NCBI RefSeq assembly: GCF_004799405.1
Contig: NZ_SSMW01000008.1
Coordinates: 1 to 56,360 of the forward strand
Reading direction: 5' to 3'
DNA length: 56,360 bases
DNA from: Bradyrhizobium sp.
GTDB taxonomy: Bacteria; Pseudomonadota; Alphaproteobacteria; Rhizobiales; Xanthobacteraceae
Of the stretch, positions 26,404 to 35,099 are shown piece by piece. Every line of letters starts with the position of its first letter. The first letter of the stretch is position 1. A model generated the notes under the pieces. The model saw nothing but the letters and a program-made list of their open reading frames with translations, was not told the origin of the DNA and searched no databases. Made by a program: the position numbers and the translations under genes.

Positions 26404-27851
26404 GCTCTCGCCTCCAGCGGCTTATCGTTGGCACTTTCCGCTTGGTGGCGCGATGCCAGCCGGGGCGCTCGCACCACGGTAACGCTGCAGGCCGCTTCGC
26501 CCGCCACCTTCGCGGAAACGCTGCCGAGCAGCGTGCGCACCAGCGAATTCTGGCGCGCACCGATGACGATATGATCGACATTGTTGACTTCGGCGAATTC
26601 CAGGATGGCCGCAGCGGGATCGACGGCCTCGAGCACATGCACCGTCAGCCTGCTGTCATCCAGCTTCAGCGGCTGCGCCCAATGCCTGAGCGCGACCAGC
26701 CGATCGATGTGCTTGTTGTTGCCCTGCTCATCCAGCGTCCTGTCGATGGTGACGCGGCCGAGTTTGAGCACGTTCAGGCACGCCAGCCGCGCGGACGGCA
26801 GTATTGAGAGAATTCTGCCGGCGGTGACGCGCATGGCGTCGTTCAGGGCGCCGGACCCCTCCCCGGTATCGAGTGCCACGGCCACGATCGGACTCGAGGC
26901 CAGTTGCGCCGCAAGATCGGCTTTCGGTTTCGGCTGCGTCAGGCCGCGATTGAAGCGGCGGCGCAGCACGGTGCTCATCGGATCGCGTTTCAGGCGCTCC
27001 GATCGCGCGGTCAGTTTGACCTGGTCGGGATGCCCGAGTTCGAATGCCAGTTGCGACGCCGTAGGCTGGCGCCATGCCGGCTCGATCTCCAGGCAGCGCA
27101 ACACGATCTCCTGCAGCCAAGGGGGATAATCCGCCCTGAGCTTGCGCGGAGGATGCGGGTCGCGCCACAGCCGCCGCCGCATGCCCTGCATGGTCTCGGT
27201 CTCGCCGAACGGCCGCACGCCGGTGGTGAAGAAGTAAAGCAGCACGCCCAACGAAAACAGATCGCTGCGCGGATCGTCGCGCACCCCGAGCAACCGCTCG
27301 GGCGCCATGTACGGCGCGGTGCCGAACGGCAGCCGGAATTCTTCCTGCAGCAGATCGGGCAATTGATTGTGATGCGACAATCCGAAATCGATCAGAACAA
27401 CTTCCCCCGAGGGGCGAAGCATGATGCTGCTCGGCTTGATATCGTGATGAATGACGTTCTGCCGGTGCAGGTCGGCGAGCGCGTTCGCGATCTTGCCGAC
27501 GAGCACCCTCGCCTCCTGGTACGGGATCGGCAGATCGCTCAACCGGCCGTACAGCGTCTTGCCCGGGATGCGCTCGATCACGACATAGGGCTGCCGCGCG
27601 AAATCGCCGGTGCCGAAACATTGCGGTACATGAGGGCCCGACAATCGCGGCAGGACCATCTGCTCCATCTCGAAACTGACGATGGCGGCCGGATCCTCGC
27701 CCTCGGAGACCCGGGGAACCTTCATCAACAGCGGCACCGCGATGTCAGGGCGCGTCACCGTCCATAGCGTCGCCATGCCGCCGCGATGGGCGCACTCCCC
27801 GAGCGTGAAGCCATCTATGACCGCGCCCGGTTCATTCGAGGGTTTGACCAT
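26400..27851 (-). CDS. Ser/Thr protein kinase fused to a universal stress domain
   Basis: 483 residues. Residues about 14-275 form a eukaryote-type (Hanks) kinase: a loose Gly loop ([13 protein letters not shown]), Lys44 in LLMKVPR, catalytic loop [12 protein letters not shown] (Asp137, with His in place of Arg of the HRD motif), DFG at 155-157, PYMAPE, and [15 protein letters not shown]. Residues about 310-465 form a universal-stress (UspA) domain ending with the nucleotide-binding pattern [14 protein letters not shown] and SVTVVRAP. There is no transmembrane segment. The HHD form suggests activity that does not depend on activation-loop phosphorylation. It starts three bases after the stop of the metallophosphoesterase gene, so the two are translated as a unit. 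Confidence 0.88.
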   Translation of the reverse strand: MVKPSNEPGAVIDGFTLGECAHRGGMATLWTVTRPDIAVPLLMKVPRVSEGEDPAAIVSFEMEQMVLPRLSGPHVPQCFGTGDFARQPYVVIERIPGKTLYGRLSDLPIPYQEARVLVGKIANALADLHRQNVIHHDIKPSSIMLRPSGEVVLIDFGLSHHNQLPDLLQEEFRLPFGTAPYMAPERLLGVRDDPRSDLFSLGVLLYFFTTGVRPFGETETMQGMRRRLWRDPHPPRKLRADYPPWLQEIVLRCLEIEPAWRQPTASQLAFELGHPDQVKLTARSERLKRDPMSTVLRRRFNRGLTQPKPKADLAAQLASSPIVAVALDTGEGSGALNDAMRVTAGRILSILPSARLACLNVLKLGRVTIDRTLDEQGNNKHIDRLVALRHWAQPLKLDDSRLTVHVLEAVDPAAAILEFAEVNNVDHIVIGARQNSLVRTLLGSVSAKVAGEAACSVTVVRAPRLASRHQAESANDKPLEARA

Positions 27852-27854
27852 CGC

Positions 27855-28595
27855 TCACCTTCCGACCAACAGCCGCTCGGCCAGCCAGGGCGGCAGACCA
27901 TTTTCGCGAATTCGATTCGCAGCCGCTTCGGCGTCGTAGGGCACGCGGCAATAGGTGATTTCGCGGGAGCCGGTGTCGAACATGGCAAAACTGGCTGCAG
28001 GATTGCCGTCGCGAGGCTGTCCCACCGAACCCAGAACAGCCAGCCAGCGTCTTCCCCCAAGCAGTTGCACCGGAACGCCCGATGTCGGGACGAAGCTCGT
28101 CATCTTGGCGGCGGCAGACATTGAATAGAGAGCCGGCCGGTGGATATGGCCGCAAAACGTCGCGTGGGCGTTGGTCGCCGAGATGCTCAAGGCGGCATCC
28201 GACCTGTTCTGGACATAGCGCCATTTCGCCGGACTGCTCGCTTCGGAATGAACGTAGAGGCGATCATCCTCCCGCAGCGTCAGCGGCAACTCTGCCAGAA
28301 AACGCCGCTGCGCCGCGCTCAGCCTGCCGCGCGTCCATTCGATCGCGGCCTGCGCTTCGGCGTTCATCGTTTCAGAAACAGTGCCGACGGCGTTGTCATG
28401 GTTGCCACGCACGGCCATGACGCCGTTGTCGACGAGGCCCATCACCGTCTCGACCGTCCACTCCGGATCGGCGCCGTATCCGACGTAATCGCCGAGGCAA
28501 ATCATGCGTTCGGCGCCGTGCGCGCGCGCAAAATCGAGGCAGGCGCTGAAAGCCTGCCGATTAGCATGGATATCCGCAAAAATTGCCAGCAGCAC
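27855..28595 (-). CDS. metallophosphoesterase, partner of the kinase
   Basis: 246 residues if translation starts at the GTG at 28595, which follows GGTGGAGGAAAG at ideal distance and places the first metal motif near the N-terminus as usual. An ATG at 28649 has a weak site. Metal ligands of the calcineurin-like fold are all visible: FADIHAN, CLGDYVGYG, RGNHDNA and CGHIHRP. It could be a protein phosphatase or a nucleotide diesterase. The tight link to a Ser/Thr kinase favours a role in reversing its phosphorylation, but this is inference. It is the first gene of the two-gene unit. Confidence 0.82.
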   Translation of the reverse strand: MLLAIFADIHANRQAFSACLDFARAHGAERMICLGDYVGYGADPEWTVETVMGLVDNGVMAVRGNHDNAVGTVSETMNAEAQAAIEWTRGRLSAAQRRFLAELPLTLREDDRLYVHSEASSPAKWRYVQNRSDAALSISATNAHATFCGHIHRPALYSMSAAAKMTSFVPTSGVPVQLLGGRRWLAVLGSVGQPRDGNPAASFAMFDTGSREITYCRVPYDAEAAANRIRENGLPPWLAERLLVGR

Positions 28596-28713
28596 GCTTT
28601 CCTCCACCCGCACGATAACGGCCCGGCTGGAACCGGATTTGATGGACATCAAACAACATCGCGGCGGAGGGAGGCAATCGCACGGCGCGATCGCGCGCGG
28701 CGCGGGAGGAAGA

Positions 28714-29310
28714 TCAGCGCTTACGCGGCGCTTCGAGGCCCCGCAGCAGCAGCGCCATCACGGTGTCGATCCGCGCCGGCAGCGCCGGATCGTTCCATTC
28801 CTCGGCATGCGCGGGGTGATGGAAGCGGCTGGTGGCGTCGAACAGCGCGCGTGCCGATGCCTTGAGGTCGGCGACCTCGAATACCTTCTGCTCGACGCCG
28901 TCGGACAGGATATGCGCAATCTGATCGACCAGACCGTCCTTGTGCGCCTTCACCACCTTGCACGCCTCCTGCGCCAGCGTCAGATAGGTCTCGAACATCT
29001 CGGGGTCGTCGCACACCTTCTTGTGCTTGATCGCAATCATGGTGCGCAGCCAGTGCTCCAGCCTGGCCGGGGCCGGCCCGGCGCCTTCCGCGATCTTTTG
29101 CAGCGGCGCGTTGACGCGGTCGAGCCAGCGCTTTGCCACCGCCTCGCGCAGCGAGGCCTTGCTGGGAAAATGCCGGTAGACGCTGCCGTGGCTGACATCG
29201 AGCGCACGCGCCACGTCTACCACCGTGGCTTTCGCCAGCCCATAGCGCCGCAGCACGTCCTCGGTAACCTCGAGAATCCGTTCAGGCGTCAAAACCAGGG
29301 TTTCGTTCAT
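28714..29310 (-). CDS. TetR-family transcriptional regulator
   Basis: 198 residues. The N-terminal helix-turn-helix (ILEVTEDVLRRYGLAKATVVDVA, then ALDVSHGSVYRHFPSKASL) is typical; the C-terminal ligand domain is family-specific and not recognised further. A dimer should bind a palindrome. A perfect 26-base inverted repeat lies 259 bases upstream at 29569-29594, ahead of a tiny same-strand frame. Autoregulation through it is likely. The divergent neighbour purB begins 120 bases to the other side and could also be affected. Confidence 0.88.
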   Translation of the reverse strand: MNETLVLTPERILEVTEDVLRRYGLAKATVVDVARALDVSHGSVYRHFPSKASLREAVAKRWLDRVNAPLQKIAEGAGPAPARLEHWLRTMIAIKHKKVCDDPEMFETYLTLAQEACKVVKAHKDGLVDQIAHILSDGVEQKVFEVADLKASARALFDATSRFHHPAHAEEWNDPALPARIDTVMALLLRGLEAPRKR

Positions 29311-29375
29311 TTGCGCACCGTCTGTTTCTCGCTATCGAGCTCTACGATCTGGTGGCGGGTCATGGCCGTCCCTAC

Positions 29376-29477
29376 CTAACGGGCGAGCTTCTCGGCCTGA
29401 GCGGCAAGATGGCGGGCCACGCGCTGGTTCAGCCAGCGCTGGATTTGTGCAGTCAGATAAATGATCTCGATCGTCAT
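29376..29477 (-). CDS. possible 33-residue leader peptide ahead of tetR
   Basis: From the ATG at 29477 (GAGG eight bases upstream), the reading frame gives MTIEIIYLTAQIQRWLNQR and then VARHLAAQAEKLAR, an amphipathic helical peptide with no Cys. It ends 65 bases before the TetR start on the same strand and lies just downstream of the palindromic operator, so it would be the first gene of the regulated transcript. It is too short to assign with confidence. It may be a translated leader or chance. Confidence 0.35.
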   Translation of the reverse strand: MTIEIIYLTAQIQRWLNQRVARHLAAQAEKLAR

Positions 29478-29568
29478 GGCTAAGTCCTCTTCAAGTCCGG
29501 GTTCTGCGGTGATCAGCCGCCGACGCACGGTGACGCCTCGCTGGCGTCCATTGCATATAGCACATCGT

Positions 29569-29594
29569 ACTGACAGATTACAATATCTGTCAGT
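29569..29594. promoter_or_regulatory. perfect 10+6+10 palindrome, probable TetR operator
   Basis: ACTGACAGAT (29569-29578) and its exact reverse complement (29585-29594) flank TACAAT. On the minus strand a -35-like TTGTAA in the centre and a -10-like TATATG 18 bases later would put the repressor on top of the promoter of the leader ORF and tetR. The palindrome is A/T-rich for this genome. Confidence 0.75.
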
Positions 29595-29713
29595 CAATAT
29601 TTCGTGAACGCGCGCATCGCTATGGCTGGCGCAATACCCGCCCGAGCCGGCGTTTGTCTGACCCGGGCCGCTCTGCTAAAGCGCAGCGTAATCCCTTGCC
29701 CCACGAGTCTTCG

Positions 29714-31021
29714 ATGATCCCCCGCTACACCCGCCCGGAAATGGCTTCCATCTGGGAGGCGCAGACGCGCTTTCGGATCTGGTTCGAGATCGAAGCGCAT
29801 GCGGCGGACGCGCAGGCGGAACTCGGCGTGATCCCGAAGGAAGCCGCCAAGACGATCTGGGCCAAGGCCAGGAATGTGACCTTCGACGTCGCGCGGATCG
29901 ACGAGATCGAACGCGAGACCCATCACGACGTCATCGCCTTCACGACCTATCTCGCCGAAATCGTCGGCCCCGAGGCGCGTTTCGTGCACCAGGGCATGAC
30001 GTCCTCCGACGTGCTCGACACCTGCCTCAACGTGCAACTGACCCGCGCGGCGGATCTCCTGATCGCCGATGTCGACAAGGTGCTGACGGCGCTGAAGAAG
30101 CGCGCCTTCGAGCACAAGATGACGCCGACCATCGGCCGCTCCCACGGCATTCATGCCGAGCCCGTGACCTTCGGGCTGAAACTCGCTTTCGCTTACGCGG
30201 AATTTTCTCGCGCCCGAGAGCGGCTGATCGCCGCCCGCAAGGAGGTCGCGACCTGCGCGATTTCGGGCTCGGTCGGCACTTTCGCCCAGATCGATCCGCG
30301 CGTGGAAGCGCATGTCGCAAAGGCCATGGGGCTGGTGCCGGAACCGATCTCGAGCCAAGTGATCCCGCGCGACCGCCATGCGATGTATTTTGCCACGCTG
30401 GGCGTGATCGCGTCATCGGTCGAACGTCTCGCCACCGAGATCCGCCATCTGCAGCGCACCGAAGTGCTGGAAGCCGAGGAATTTTTCTCGGAGGGCCAGA
30501 AGGGTTCCTCGTCGATGCCGCACAAGCGCAACCCGGTGCTGTCGGAGAATCTCACCGGCCTGTCCCGCATGGTGCGCGCCTATGTGACGCCGGCGATGGA
30601 GAATGTCGTGCTCTGGCACGAGCGCGATATCTCGCATTCGTCGGCCGAGCGCATGATCGCGCCCGATGCCACGGTGACGCTGGACTTCGCGCTCAATCGC
30701 CTCGCGGGCCTGATCGAGAAACTGCTGGTCTACCCTGCCAACATGCAGAAGAACCTCGACCGTCTCGGCGGCCTCGTTCATTCGCAGCGTATCCTGACTG
30801 CGCTGACGCAAAAAGGCGCCAGCCGCGAGGACGCCTACAAGTTCGTGCAGCGCAACGCGATGCCGGTGTGGCGCGGCGAAGGCGATTTCCAGACGCTGTT
30901 GAAAAAGGACCCCGACGTGAAGAAGTTTCTCACCGACGCCGAGATCGCCGCGCAATTCGATCTCGGCTATCACTTCAAGCACGTCGACACCATCTTCAAG
31001 CGCGTGTTCGGGACAGGCTAG
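29714..31021 (+). CDS. purB: adenylosuccinate lyase
   Basis: 435 residues from the ATG at 29714. The start MIPRYTRPEMASIWEAQTRF is the standard bacterial PurB opening. Catalytic blocks include FVHQGMTSSDVLDT, GRSHGIHAEPVTFG and the superfamily signature GSSSMPHKRNP. It takes part in two steps of purine synthesis, releasing fumarate from SAICAR and from adenylosuccinate. The other pur genes of this window are 19 kb away. It lies head to head with tetR, and a MOSC gene follows after seven bases. Confidence 0.95.
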   Translation: MIPRYTRPEMASIWEAQTRFRIWFEIEAHAADAQAELGVIPKEAAKTIWAKARNVTFDVARIDEIERETHHDVIAFTTYLAEIVGPEARFVHQGMTSSDVLDTCLNVQLTRAADLLIADVDKVLTALKKRAFEHKMTPTIGRSHGIHAEPVTFGLKLAFAYAEFSRARERLIAARKEVATCAISGSVGTFAQIDPRVEAHVAKAMGLVPEPISSQVIPRDRHAMYFATLGVIASSVERLATEIRHLQRTEVLEAEEFFSEGQKGSSSMPHKRNPVLSENLTGLSRMVRAYVTPAMENVVLWHERDISHSSAERMIAPDATVTLDFALNRLAGLIEKLLVYPANMQKNLDRLGGLVHSQRILTALTQKGASREDAYKFVQRNAMPVWRGEGDFQTLLKKDPDVKKFLTDAEIAAQFDLGYHFKHVDTIFKRVFGTG

Positions 31022-31028
31022 TCGACCG

Positions 31029-31568
31029 ATGGGCAGCGTCGTCGCAGTCAGCCTTCGTTCCGGCCATCACTTCAGCAAGACACCGTCTCTTTGTATTCGC
31101 CTGCTGACCGGATTGGGCGTCGACGGCGACGCCCATCTGGGCGAGACGGTCAAGCATCGTTCCGGCGTCCGCAAGGATCCGACCCAGCCCAACCTGCGCC
31201 AGGTGCATTTGCTGCATGCCGAACTGTTCGACGAATTGGGCGCAAAAGGCTTTGCGGTAAAGCCCGGCGACCTCGGTGAGAACATCACCACGGCCGGCAT
31301 CGATCTGTTGGCACTGCCGACCGGCACGCGGCTGCATCTAGGCGCAAGCGCGGTGGTCGAAATCACCGGCCTGCGCAATCCCTGCATCCAGATCGATCAT
31401 TTCCGGAAAGGCCTGATGGCGGCAACGCTGGACAGGGATGCCGACGGCAACCTGGTCCGCAAGGCCGGGATCATGAGCATCGTGGTCGCAGACGGCGACG
31501 TTCGGCCGGCCGATGCAATCGGCGTCGAGTTACCGGCTACGCCGCATCGGCCGTTGCTGCCGGTGTAG
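31029..31568 (+). CDS. MOSC-domain protein
   Basis: 179 residues. The MOSC (molybdenum cofactor sulfurase C-terminal) fold is seen in RLLTGLGVDGDAHLG, QVHLLHAELFDEL, GDLGENITTAGIDLL and ITGLRNPCIQID, with the conserved Cys in RNPC that is thought to carry persulfide or bind the cofactor. There is no N-terminal beta-barrel, so it is a short stand-alone member, as in YiiM-like proteins. It immediately follows purB and its last 32 bases overlap the convergent cytochrome b561 gene. Function is not established. Confidence 0.82.
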   Translation: MGSVVAVSLRSGHHFSKTPSLCIRLLTGLGVDGDAHLGETVKHRSGVRKDPTQPNLRQVHLLHAELFDELGAKGFAVKPGDLGENITTAGIDLLALPTGTRLHLGASAVVEITGLRNPCIQIDHFRKGLMAATLDRDADGNLVRKAGIMSIVVADGDVRPADAIGVELPATPHRPLLPV

Positions 31569-32127
31569 CGCCTTCCTGTCCCGGCTCACCGTCGATCATT
31601 CGCGCCATGACCCGATCGCGTTTGATGAAGTAATGCCATAACGCCGCGGCGAAATGGATCGCGATCAGCGCCAGCAGCACATAGGCCATGAAGATATGGC
31701 GTTCTTCAAAGGCGTCGGCAGCGGCCTTGTCGGGCGAGGTGATCTGCGGCACGCGAAACAGCCCGAACCAGTCGGCATAATCGGGCTTGTGTGCGCCGGA
31801 ATGCGCCCAGCCCAACGTCGCTACCAGAATGGTGACGAGATACAGCGCCCAATGGCTGATACGCGCTGCGATCCGTTGCCAGCGCGGCGTATCGGCCGGC
31901 AACGCCGGCGCCGGATTGACGCTGCGCCAAATCAGCCGAACCACCATCAGCAAGAGCACCACGTAGCCGATATCGGCATGAATGGAGCGATAAATAACCC
32001 GGTCCGCGCGCGCCGGCATATGATTCATCCACCAGCCATAGGCCAGCATGCCGACGATCGCGGCGCCCAAAATCCAGTGCAACCACCTGCTGACGCTGCC
32101 CCAGCCCGAGGTCGTGTTTCGAATCAT
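31537..32127 (-). CDS. cytochrome b561-family membrane protein
   Basis: 196 residues from the ATG at 32127; an ATG 30 codons upstream is an alternative with no better site. Four transmembrane helices carry the haem-binding His pattern: RWLHWILGAAIVGM, IHADIGYVVLLLMVVRL, ISHWALYLVTILVATLG, and HIFMAYVLLALIAIHFAAALWHYF. This is the prokaryotic CybB type, which moves electrons between the quinone pool and periplasmic acceptors such as superoxide. Both signature His-rich helices are intact. It converges on the MOSC gene with a 32-base overlap. Confidence 0.85.
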   Translation of the reverse strand: MIRNTTSGWGSVSRWLHWILGAAIVGMLAYGWWMNHMPARADRVIYRSIHADIGYVVLLLMVVRLIWRSVNPAPALPADTPRWQRIAARISHWALYLVTILVATLGWAHSGAHKPDYADWFGLFRVPQITSPDKAAADAFEERHIFMAYVLLALIAIHFAAALWHYFIKRDRVMARMIDGEPGQEGATPAATADAA

Positions 32128-32263
32128 GTTTTGCGCGGCCTCTTGGAAAGTCTCGGCCTGCCGGTCCGGCGGCGTGCCCTGATAGCTTTCAGCCGTCGCC
32201 AAAGCGATTTGAATCATTCCAAAAACAACTGAATGGTAACCCCGGATCGGCTAGGATCGCGGC

Positions 32264-33061
32264 GTGCCGGCACCTCCGACGATTCTCGTGTTCGATTCCG
32301 GCCTCGGCGGCCTCACGGTATTGCGTGAAATCGTCGGGGCACGGCCCGACGCGCATTATGTTTACGTCGCGGACGACGCGTTCTTTCCCTACGGCCACCA
32401 CAGCGAGGACCAGATCATCGCCCGGGTGGTGCCGCTGATCGGCGAACTGATCACCGCCCACGCTCCGGACCTGGTCGTGATCGCCTGCAACACCGCCTCG
32501 ACCCTGGTGATGTCGCACCTGCGCGCCAAATATCAGCTTCCCTTCGTCGGCACCGTGCCTGCGATCAAGCCGGCCTGCGCGAGTTCGAAAACCAAGCGCG
32601 TCTCGGTGCTCGGCACCAAGGGCACCGTCAAGCGCGAATACACCAAGGCGCTGATCCGCGATTTCGCACAAGGCTGCGAAGTCACGCTGGTAGGCTCGGC
32701 GGATCTCGCCGCGCTGGCGGAAGCGGCATTGAGCGGCAACGACGTCGGCGATCGCGAGATATTTGCCGAACTCGCGCCATGTTTTGTCGGAAACGGCGCA
32801 GGCGATCCGGCGCGCACCGACACGGTCGTGCTGGCCTGCACCCACTATCCGCTGCTGATGGATCGGTTCGTCCGTCTCGCGCCATGGCCGGTGGACTGGA
32901 TCGATCCTGCGCCTGCGATCGCCCGGCGGGTTTCGGATTTGCTCAGGCCGGCCAGCGGCGAGGCCGATCATGCCGGTGCCGAAATGATTTTCACCTCGAG
33001 GCGGCCGCACACGCTGAGCCAGGCGCTGATGCCGTTCTTCGGCGGCCGCATCCCGGCCTGA
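32264..33061 (+). CDS. murI: glutamate racemase
   Basis: 265 residues starting at a GTG. The two catalytic Cys are in VIACNTAST and VLACTHYPLL; the N-terminal strand is ILVFDSGLGGLTVL, and YVADDAFFPYGH is the substrate loop. It makes D-glutamate for peptidoglycan. Length and motifs are complete. It is separated from cytochrome b561 by a divergent gap of 136 bases. Confidence 0.93.
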   Translation: MPAPPTILVFDSGLGGLTVLREIVGARPDAHYVYVADDAFFPYGHHSEDQIIARVVPLIGELITAHAPDLVVIACNTASTLVMSHLRAKYQLPFVGTVPAIKPACASSKTKRVSVLGTKGTVKREYTKALIRDFAQGCEVTLVGSADLAALAEAALSGNDVGDREIFAELAPCFVGNGAGDPARTDTVVLACTHYPLLMDRFVRLAPWPVDWIDPAPAIARRVSDLLRPASGEADHAGAEMIFTSRRPHTLSQALMPFFGGRIPA

Positions 33062-33141
33062 TCACCATCGGCCTTTTCCGCATCCTGTCGCGCTGCTAGC
33101 CTTCCCGGCGACCGGTCACGCCGTCGAACGGAGTTCCCGAT

Positions 33142-33924
33142 TTGACCACCACCACCAAGCCTCCACCCCTCAATCGTCTCCGCAAGCAATGGCGCGAGGG
33201 GCGCCCCACGTTTGGAGCCATTGCGACAATTCCCAGCATTCAGACCGTGCAGATCATGGCGCGTTCAGGGCTCGACTGGATCATCATCGATCTCGAGCAT
33301 GGTCCGATCGAGATGGGTTCGGCGCATGCGATGATAACGGCCACGTCAGGCACGCCCTGCGTTCCGCTGGCACGGATTGCCGCCAACGAGCCCTGGCTCG
33401 CCAAGGCACCGATGGATATCGGCGCGCTCGGAATCAATTTTCCGATGATCTGCAGTCGCCAAGATGCCGAAAAAGCCGTGCGCAGCGTGCGTTACCCGCC
33501 GCGCGGCGAGCGGCTGTGGGGGCCGTTTCACGCGCCGTTTCGCTGGGGCGTCTCGATGCCGGACTACATCGCGAGCGCCGACGACGACATGATTTGCATG
33601 ATCACCATTGAGCATGTCGAAGCCGTCAACCGCATCGACGAGATCATGGCAACCCCGGGCATCGACGTCGCGGTGATCGGACCCGGCGACCTTGCAACCA
33701 GCATCGGCAAATGCGGCCGCGCCGACGACCCCGAAGTGCTTGCGCTGATGGCGCGCGCTGAAACCGGCATTCTCAAGAGCGGCGTTCCGATCGGCGGGGT
33801 GGCGCGCAGCGCTGAACAAGCCAACCAGATGATCGACCGAGGCTATCTGGCACTGGCGCTTGGTTTCGACTGGTCGCTGTTTGCCCGTGGCATCGCGGCG
33901 AGTTTTGAGGGGATCAAACGCTGA
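33142..33924 (+). CDS. HpcH/HpaI-type class II aldolase
   Basis: 260 residues starting at a TTG (CGGAG upstream). The family features are FGAIATIPSIQTVQIMARSGLDW in two segments, IIDLEHGPIE (metal-binding Glu), ARIAANEPWLAKAPMDIGALG (active-site Arg), ICMITIEHVEAV (Glu) and VIGPGDLATSIG (Asp). It cleaves or condenses 2-oxo-acids such as 4-hydroxy-2-oxo-heptanedioate or 2-keto-3-deoxy-sugar acids. No pathway partner is adjacent, so the substrate is open. Confidence 0.85.
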   Translation: MTTTTKPPPLNRLRKQWREGRPTFGAIATIPSIQTVQIMARSGLDWIIIDLEHGPIEMGSAHAMITATSGTPCVPLARIAANEPWLAKAPMDIGALGINFPMICSRQDAEKAVRSVRYPPRGERLWGPFHAPFRWGVSMPDYIASADDDMICMITIEHVEAVNRIDEIMATPGIDVAVIGPGDLATSIGKCGRADDPEVLALMARAETGILKSGVPIGGVARSAEQANQMIDRGYLALALGFDWSLFARGIAASFEGIKR

Positions 33925-34104
33925 AGGTTATGGCATCAAACCATTGAAAATACTTTATTTTATATCTTGCACCAAACCAGGCCGCTGGCCTCGCCCGCGC
34001 CATAGAACCATCTGGCCTCGGGCCGGCCGGTTCGTGCTAGATCGGATACCGGCGGTCGGGCAATCAGGCCCGCCGGTTGCTGTTAGCGGAAACTGAGTGG
34101 AACG

Positions 34105-34875
34105 ATGCGCGGAACGGTTCGAAAAATCTCAATGCCGCGCCGTTTCATCATCGATCTCATGCATGCGTCGATCGGTGTGCCCTTTGTTTCGTTGCGGCGA
34201 CCTCTCGACGTTCGTCAACTGCTCGAAGCCCGCGCAGCTGCGGTGCAGCGGCCCGGCTGGGCGGCGATCTTCGTCAAGGCGTTCTGTCTGGTGGCGAAAG
34301 ATGAGCCAGTGCTGCGCACGCTCTACTCCAAATGGCCGTGGCCGCACTTTTATGAACTGCCGGTCAGCATCGCCATGATTGCGATCGCGCGCATCGAAGA
34401 CGGCCGGGATTGCGTCCTTATGCTGAAGGTCAACGAAGCCGACGGCCTCCCGTTGACGATGGTGGATGCGGTGATCCGGCAAGCCAAAGACGCCCCAGCC
34501 GAGCAGATACCGTCGTTCACAAAGATATTGCGGATGACGCGGCTGCCGCTGCCGCTTCGCCGTCTGATGTGGTTATTCGGCCGGAATTTCGGGCGTCAGC
34601 GGGCCAACTGGTTCGGCAGTTTCGGGGTGACCTCGGTCGCCGCCTATGGGGCCGGCGAACTTCATCCGCTCAGCCCAGGGCCGTTTATCCTCAGTTATGG
34701 CGTGGTGGAACAGGACCAGACCATTGACGTCGTGATACGCTGGGATCATCGGATTACCGATGCGGCCATGATCGCCAAGGCGCTGACGCGGCTGGAACAG
34801 GTGCTGAATGCCGAAATCGCTGGCGAATTGCGCAACCAGCGGCAGCAGGCGGAGCTTCATGCGGCCGAAACCTGA
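34105..34875 (+). CDS. E2-like acyltransferase without lipoyl domain
   Basis: 256 residues. The C-terminal third has GPFILSYGVVEQDQTIDVVIRWDHRITDAAMIAKALTRLEQ in pieces; the DHRITD motif is the CoA-dependent acyltransferase active site of 2-oxo-acid dehydrogenase E2 (catalytic His in DHRxxD). There is no lipoyl or subunit-binding domain, so it cannot be a normal E2. A positively charged N-terminus and the helix FYELPVSIAMIAIARI suggest a soluble trimer of the chloramphenicol-acetyltransferase fold. The acyl donor and acceptor are unknown. It stands alone just before rpsD. Confidence 0.7.
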   Translation: MRGTVRKISMPRRFIIDLMHASIGVPFVSLRRPLDVRQLLEARAAAVQRPGWAAIFVKAFCLVAKDEPVLRTLYSKWPWPHFYELPVSIAMIAIARIEDGRDCVLMLKVNEADGLPLTMVDAVIRQAKDAPAEQIPSFTKILRMTRLPLPLRRLMWLFGRNFGRQRANWFGSFGVTSVAAYGAGELHPLSPGPFILSYGVVEQDQTIDVVIRWDHRITDAAMIAKALTRLEQVLNAEIAGELRNQRQQAELHAAET

Positions 34876-34917
34876 CGGCGATACGCCGATTTTGGCGCTA
34901 AAAGCCGGGCTCTTTCA

Positions 34918-34946
34918 TTGACATAACGTCGGTTTCTCCCTAGAAA
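34918..34946 (+). promoter_or_regulatory. candidate housekeeping promoter for rpsD
   Basis: TTGACA at 34918-34923, a 17-base spacer and TAGAAA at 34941-34946. This is the best -35/-10 match seen in the window. Transcription would begin about 150 bases before the rpsD ATG, producing a long structured leader. Confidence 0.5.
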
Positions 34947-34955
34947 CCGCCTGCT

Positions 34956-35051
34956 CGCGGGCCGGTTTCGGCCCGCGTTGCGTTTCGCGACCCGTGGTTC
35001 GTCCCCTTCAAGCTTTCAGGGGTGGGCCTGTCGGCACCGGGAAATTCCCGG
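34956..35051 (+). promoter_or_regulatory. structured rpsD leader with three hairpins
   Basis: Three stems in the predicted 5' leader: 34956-34963 with 34970-34977 (8 perfect pairs, loop GGTTTC); 35003-35007 with 35018-35022; and 35037-35043 with 35045-35051 (palindrome around one base). S4 is known to repress its own synthesis by binding leader RNA in other bacteria. Whether this leader does the same is inference; the first stem might instead terminate the upstream gene. Confidence 0.45.
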
Positions 35052-35099
35052 CGCACAGGAGGGCGCGTTTCCTCAAAACTCAAACCTGTCGAGGACGCG

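Noticed and set aside
34956..34977. tRNA or small RNA gene before rpsD
   Set aside because: No cloverleaf or T-loop; the stems fit a leader or terminator better.
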